Below are positions 61,057 to 64,000 of a stretch of DNA of 64,000 nucleotides, piece by piece. A model generated the notes under the pieces. That model saw only the letters and a program-made list of their open reading frames with translations, ran no database searches and was not told the DNA's origin. The position numbers were made by a program, and so were the translations under genes. Position 1 is the first letter of the stretch. Each line of letters begins with the position of its first letter. The DNA comes from Gadus chalcogrammus (taxonomy: Eukaryota; Chordata; Actinopteri; Gadiformes; Gadidae), in the NCBI RefSeq assembly GCF_026213295.1, contig NC_079422.1, positions 19,994,940 through 20,058,939 of the forward strand. Direction: 5' to 3'.

Positions 61057-61952
61057 CCCTCATTCATTATTCTATTATAATGCCGCTTTTAGAATCACCC
61101 ATAATCGCCGGGTGGGAATGAGATGTAATGGCTCTGTGTGTGGGTGTGTCGCCGGCACAGTGGAGCGAGGGACGGCTGGAGTCCGCTTCTTTTCTCGTCT
61201 TGATTGCTTTTTTTTTTATCTCGGCAAACTTTGCGTTTCAAATCCAGCAGTAGCCTAATAATGCACAAGATTGAACTCGAGAGAAGTGCGCGTTATTAAT
61301 CATCTTCCACGCGGCCTTTAAATCAAGCTTTACGGTCGTTCGCCGTGCACCATGCCGGGCTTAAGGGTGAGGCATCCGTCGCATTGTTGTCTTCGCTCTT
61401 ATCTCTGCCGTTCGGCGCTCCTCGAAGCATGGGGCAGATACGGCTACAGGGCTCTTGTTAAGACAGACGAACAAACACGTTGACCGGTGCCCACCTTAAG
61501 TGAAGCATAATGAAATGTGATTGAATTAGTTTGGCTCAATACTGCATAGGACGATGTATAAATCCAGGACACCTCAATGGTAACTGTCGTGACATCCAGT
61601 CTGACTTCAGCACAGTGTGGGGGACGATAGTTTATTCAATAAACATGGGTGGGGAAAACAAATGCAAATCACGTGGTCGCATGATTTGATTTTTTTTCAC
61701 AGGTATTTATTGAACACATTGATATTACGGTTTGGATAATCGACCAAAACCGACCAATGGATCATTAAGCTGGTTCATGGATTTCCACTGCAGCATTGGT
61801 TCAGTGAGTTAAATGTGTCTGCAGTCCGTAAAATCATGTTTACCAGTGGATTTTCTGCGAACACACACACAAACATGTGCCCAGACTCACACAATAAACC
61901 AATACACACACACACACACACACACAAACATGCACATAAACACCATTGCATG

Positions 61953-61984
<32 letters not shown>

Positions 61985-62130
61985 AGCACACAAAAAAACA
62001 TACAAACACAAACATGCAAACACAGAATGGGAACACACACACACATGGGAAACCAAAGCAGACAGACCCATGCAATAGAAAGAAAATCTTGCAACAAGTG
62101 AATGAACATGAACAAATACACTTGATGTTG

Positions 62131-62239
<109 letters not shown>

Positions 62240-63008
62240 AATCACTATCATTATGTCTCACCCACTTGCAATAATTGAAGGCCAATCTAACTTCATAGTG
62301 ATTGCTGTTCTCAACTTGTTTGACGTTCCCGCTCCCACTTGTGTTCAGTTCTGTATCGAGAACTAGGTCGGGAAATGCATATTTGCTTCTCTTCGGAGAG
62401 CATTGCTAATGGCATCGAATATAAAACATGTACATAATGAATAACACAAATAACAATAGTCATGCTGGAAGAGCAGCCACAACGAACAGAGCAGCAAATG
62501 AACAGTCTCCTGATAGAGACAGCTGGGACTAACTGGAGGCAGAATCACCTTCACCACAAAGTACAACAACCTCAAACGACGGGGAGGGGACACCTCGTTC
62601 TTCAGCCTCTAACGATTTCAGCATATTTCATTGAATTATGACATACATTGTATGAATGCGGAAAATCCATACCTTGTTATTTGTGGGTTTTGCTTTTGGG
62701 CTCCGGGTGTTGCCTGCTCGTTAGTTTGTGTTTGGTGACAGGCTCTCGCTATATCTATGCAGATAGATGACACGCCCGCCACTGCCCTCCATCTCGTCTT
62801 CAGTCTCACTTGGGATTGACACCTCAGCTGTCCCCCAAAGCACCAACCCATGGCCGGGATGGATGACTACCACCAGACGTGTTGTCGTTGGGTGGAGAGG
62901 GAGAGAGACGGAGAGACGGAGAGGGAGAGAGAGGGAGGGAGAGAGAGAGGGTGAGAGAGAGGGTGAGAGAGAGAGCAAAAGGGAGAGAGAGAGCAAAAGG
63001 TAAAAAAA

Positions 63009-63098
63009 GATAGATAGATAGATGGATAGATGGATGGATGGATGGATGGATGGATAGATGGATGGATGGATGGATAGATGGATGGACAGACGGACAGA
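63009..63098 (+). repeat. (GATA/GATG)n tetranucleotide array
   Basis: GATA units grade into GATG units and then GACA/GACG within purine-rich sequence spanning about 62890-63290. Confidence 0.9.
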
Positions 63099-63829
63099 CA
63101 GACAGAGAGAATGAGAGGGAGCAAGTAGAGCAAGAGAAGGTTTATATAAAGGTATATGCTGTGGGGCGAGAGATGGAGATAGGGAACAGAGAGTGAAACA
63201 GATAAAGGAGAGCAAGAAACAATAAGAGAGTGAGTGAGAAAAAGAGAGGGAGAGAGAAAGGGAAAAAGCGATAAAGAGAAAGAGAGAGGGCAGAACAATT
63301 CTCCAATGACAGTTTCAGCCTGCAGTGTTTCTCTCACAACTTGACCTCTGGGGTTCTTGGAGGGGGGGATCCATCTTGGCTTCTCAGACAACATGTTTGT
63401 TGTCGTCCCCCCCCCCCTCCCCCCCCCAACCGTAGTCCAGCGAGGAGCAGGAGATTACTTATTGAACAGCACCACCGCCTCTCGACCCCACAGCACACAG
63501 ATACCGTCTGGGCCTAATATATGTCCACCCTATCTCTCTGACCGGTAGCGGAAAATATCCACCGAAGTTCCGTACCGACGGCTGCAGGTCTTTGACACGC
63601 TCCTCGGGAACAGACAGACGTGAGGACGTGACCACTAGAAGAGGAAGGGGTTTGCCTGAAAGTTATTCCCACCAGCGCTCGGATAGATCCTGTAACTGGG
63701 AGCCAGCTCATGAGAATCCCCCTCTCCACGTTCTACCACTGGACTGGGGAATTCCCCACACACACTAGTACATCAAAACACACAGGGTGATATCACATAT
63801 AGGGTTGACTCAGTTTAGGAGGTACTGTG

Positions 63830-64000
63830 GGTTGACTCATAACCAGAAGGTTGATTCTGGTTCCCCCTAGCCGAGTGTCGAGGTGTCCCTGAGCAAGACA
63901 CCTCACCCTAACTGCTCCTGACGAGCTGGCTGTGGCCTTGCATGGTTGACTCTGGCGTCCGTGTGTGAATGTGTGTAGGCACGGTTGTCAGACGCTTTGG
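63830..64000 (+). mobile_element. tRNA-derived SINE, copy 3 (plus orientation, cut by window end)
   Basis: The head is TTGACTCATAACCAGAAGGT with B-box-like GATTCTGGTTCCCC. The body GAGCAAGACACCTCACCCTA, then ACTGCTCCTGACGAGCTGGC, follows, and the tail GTGTGTGAATGTGTGTAGGC runs to the edge. Same family as 27541 and 49952. The right end lies outside the window. Confidence 0.7.

Noticed and set aside
60380..61258. 292-codon plus-strand open frame
   Set aside because: It consists of (GT)n and (CT)n translation (Cys-Val and Ser-Leu repeats).

Overview
The window is vertebrate nuclear DNA, almost certainly from a ray-finned (teleost) fish. Four exons with canonical splice sites and matching phases, separated by 10-16 kb introns, all lie on the minus strand. 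Fish-type SINEs, MITEs and very many long microsatellites fill the rest. The exceptional density of long (GT)n, (GA)n and minisatellite arrays recalls gadiform (cod-like) genomes, but that lineage call is only a guess.

The one gene I can support is the 5' end of csmd3 (CUB and Sushi multiple domains 3), read right to left. Exon 1 (43783-43606) carries the start codon, a basic N-terminal region with a CxxC motif, and a hydrophobic signal or anchor segment. Exon 2 (27387-27165) and exon 3 (16438-16326) together encode the first CUB domain. Exon 4 (5834-5640) encodes the first Sushi/CCP domain. Exon phases 1, 2, 1, 1 join these into about 236 residues without a frame break. The gene continues past the left edge of the window. 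Introns 1, 2 and 3 are complete (16.2, 10.7 and 10.5 kb); intron 4 is cut by the window edge. The N-terminus and the unbroken CUB-Sushi order fit CSMD3 better than CSMD1 or CSMD2, from my memory of the family. I cannot tell csmd3a from csmd3b.

Region by region: 1-5639 is intron 4, with a dispersed fish repeat and a near-perfect 56-bp palindrome. 5835-16325 is intron 3, with SINE-like fragments, minisatellites and a long (GA)n. 16439-27164 is intron 2, with a (UG)n tract and perfect hairpin just upstream of exon 3 and a complete hAT-like MITE. 27388-43605 is intron 1, with a tRNA-derived SINE, a Harbinger-like MITE holding a nested LINE tail, a long inverted-repeat element, a 14-bp-arm hairpin and several arrays. 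43809-64000 is the 5' flank, with no coding gene I can support. It is dominated by tandem repeats, including a 54-bp minisatellite, an octamer array with 24-bp higher-order structure, a 23-bp-arm perfect palindrome, and two more SINE copies.

I found no RNA gene, CRISPR array, bacterial or viral gene, or autonomous transposon ORF. Long open frames outside the csmd3 exons come mainly from simple repeats. I saw no undescribed biochemical system. The most interesting non-coding signals are the palindromes, the long inverted-repeat element, the repeat architecture upstream of csmd3, and possible splicing or translation control elements next to its exons.
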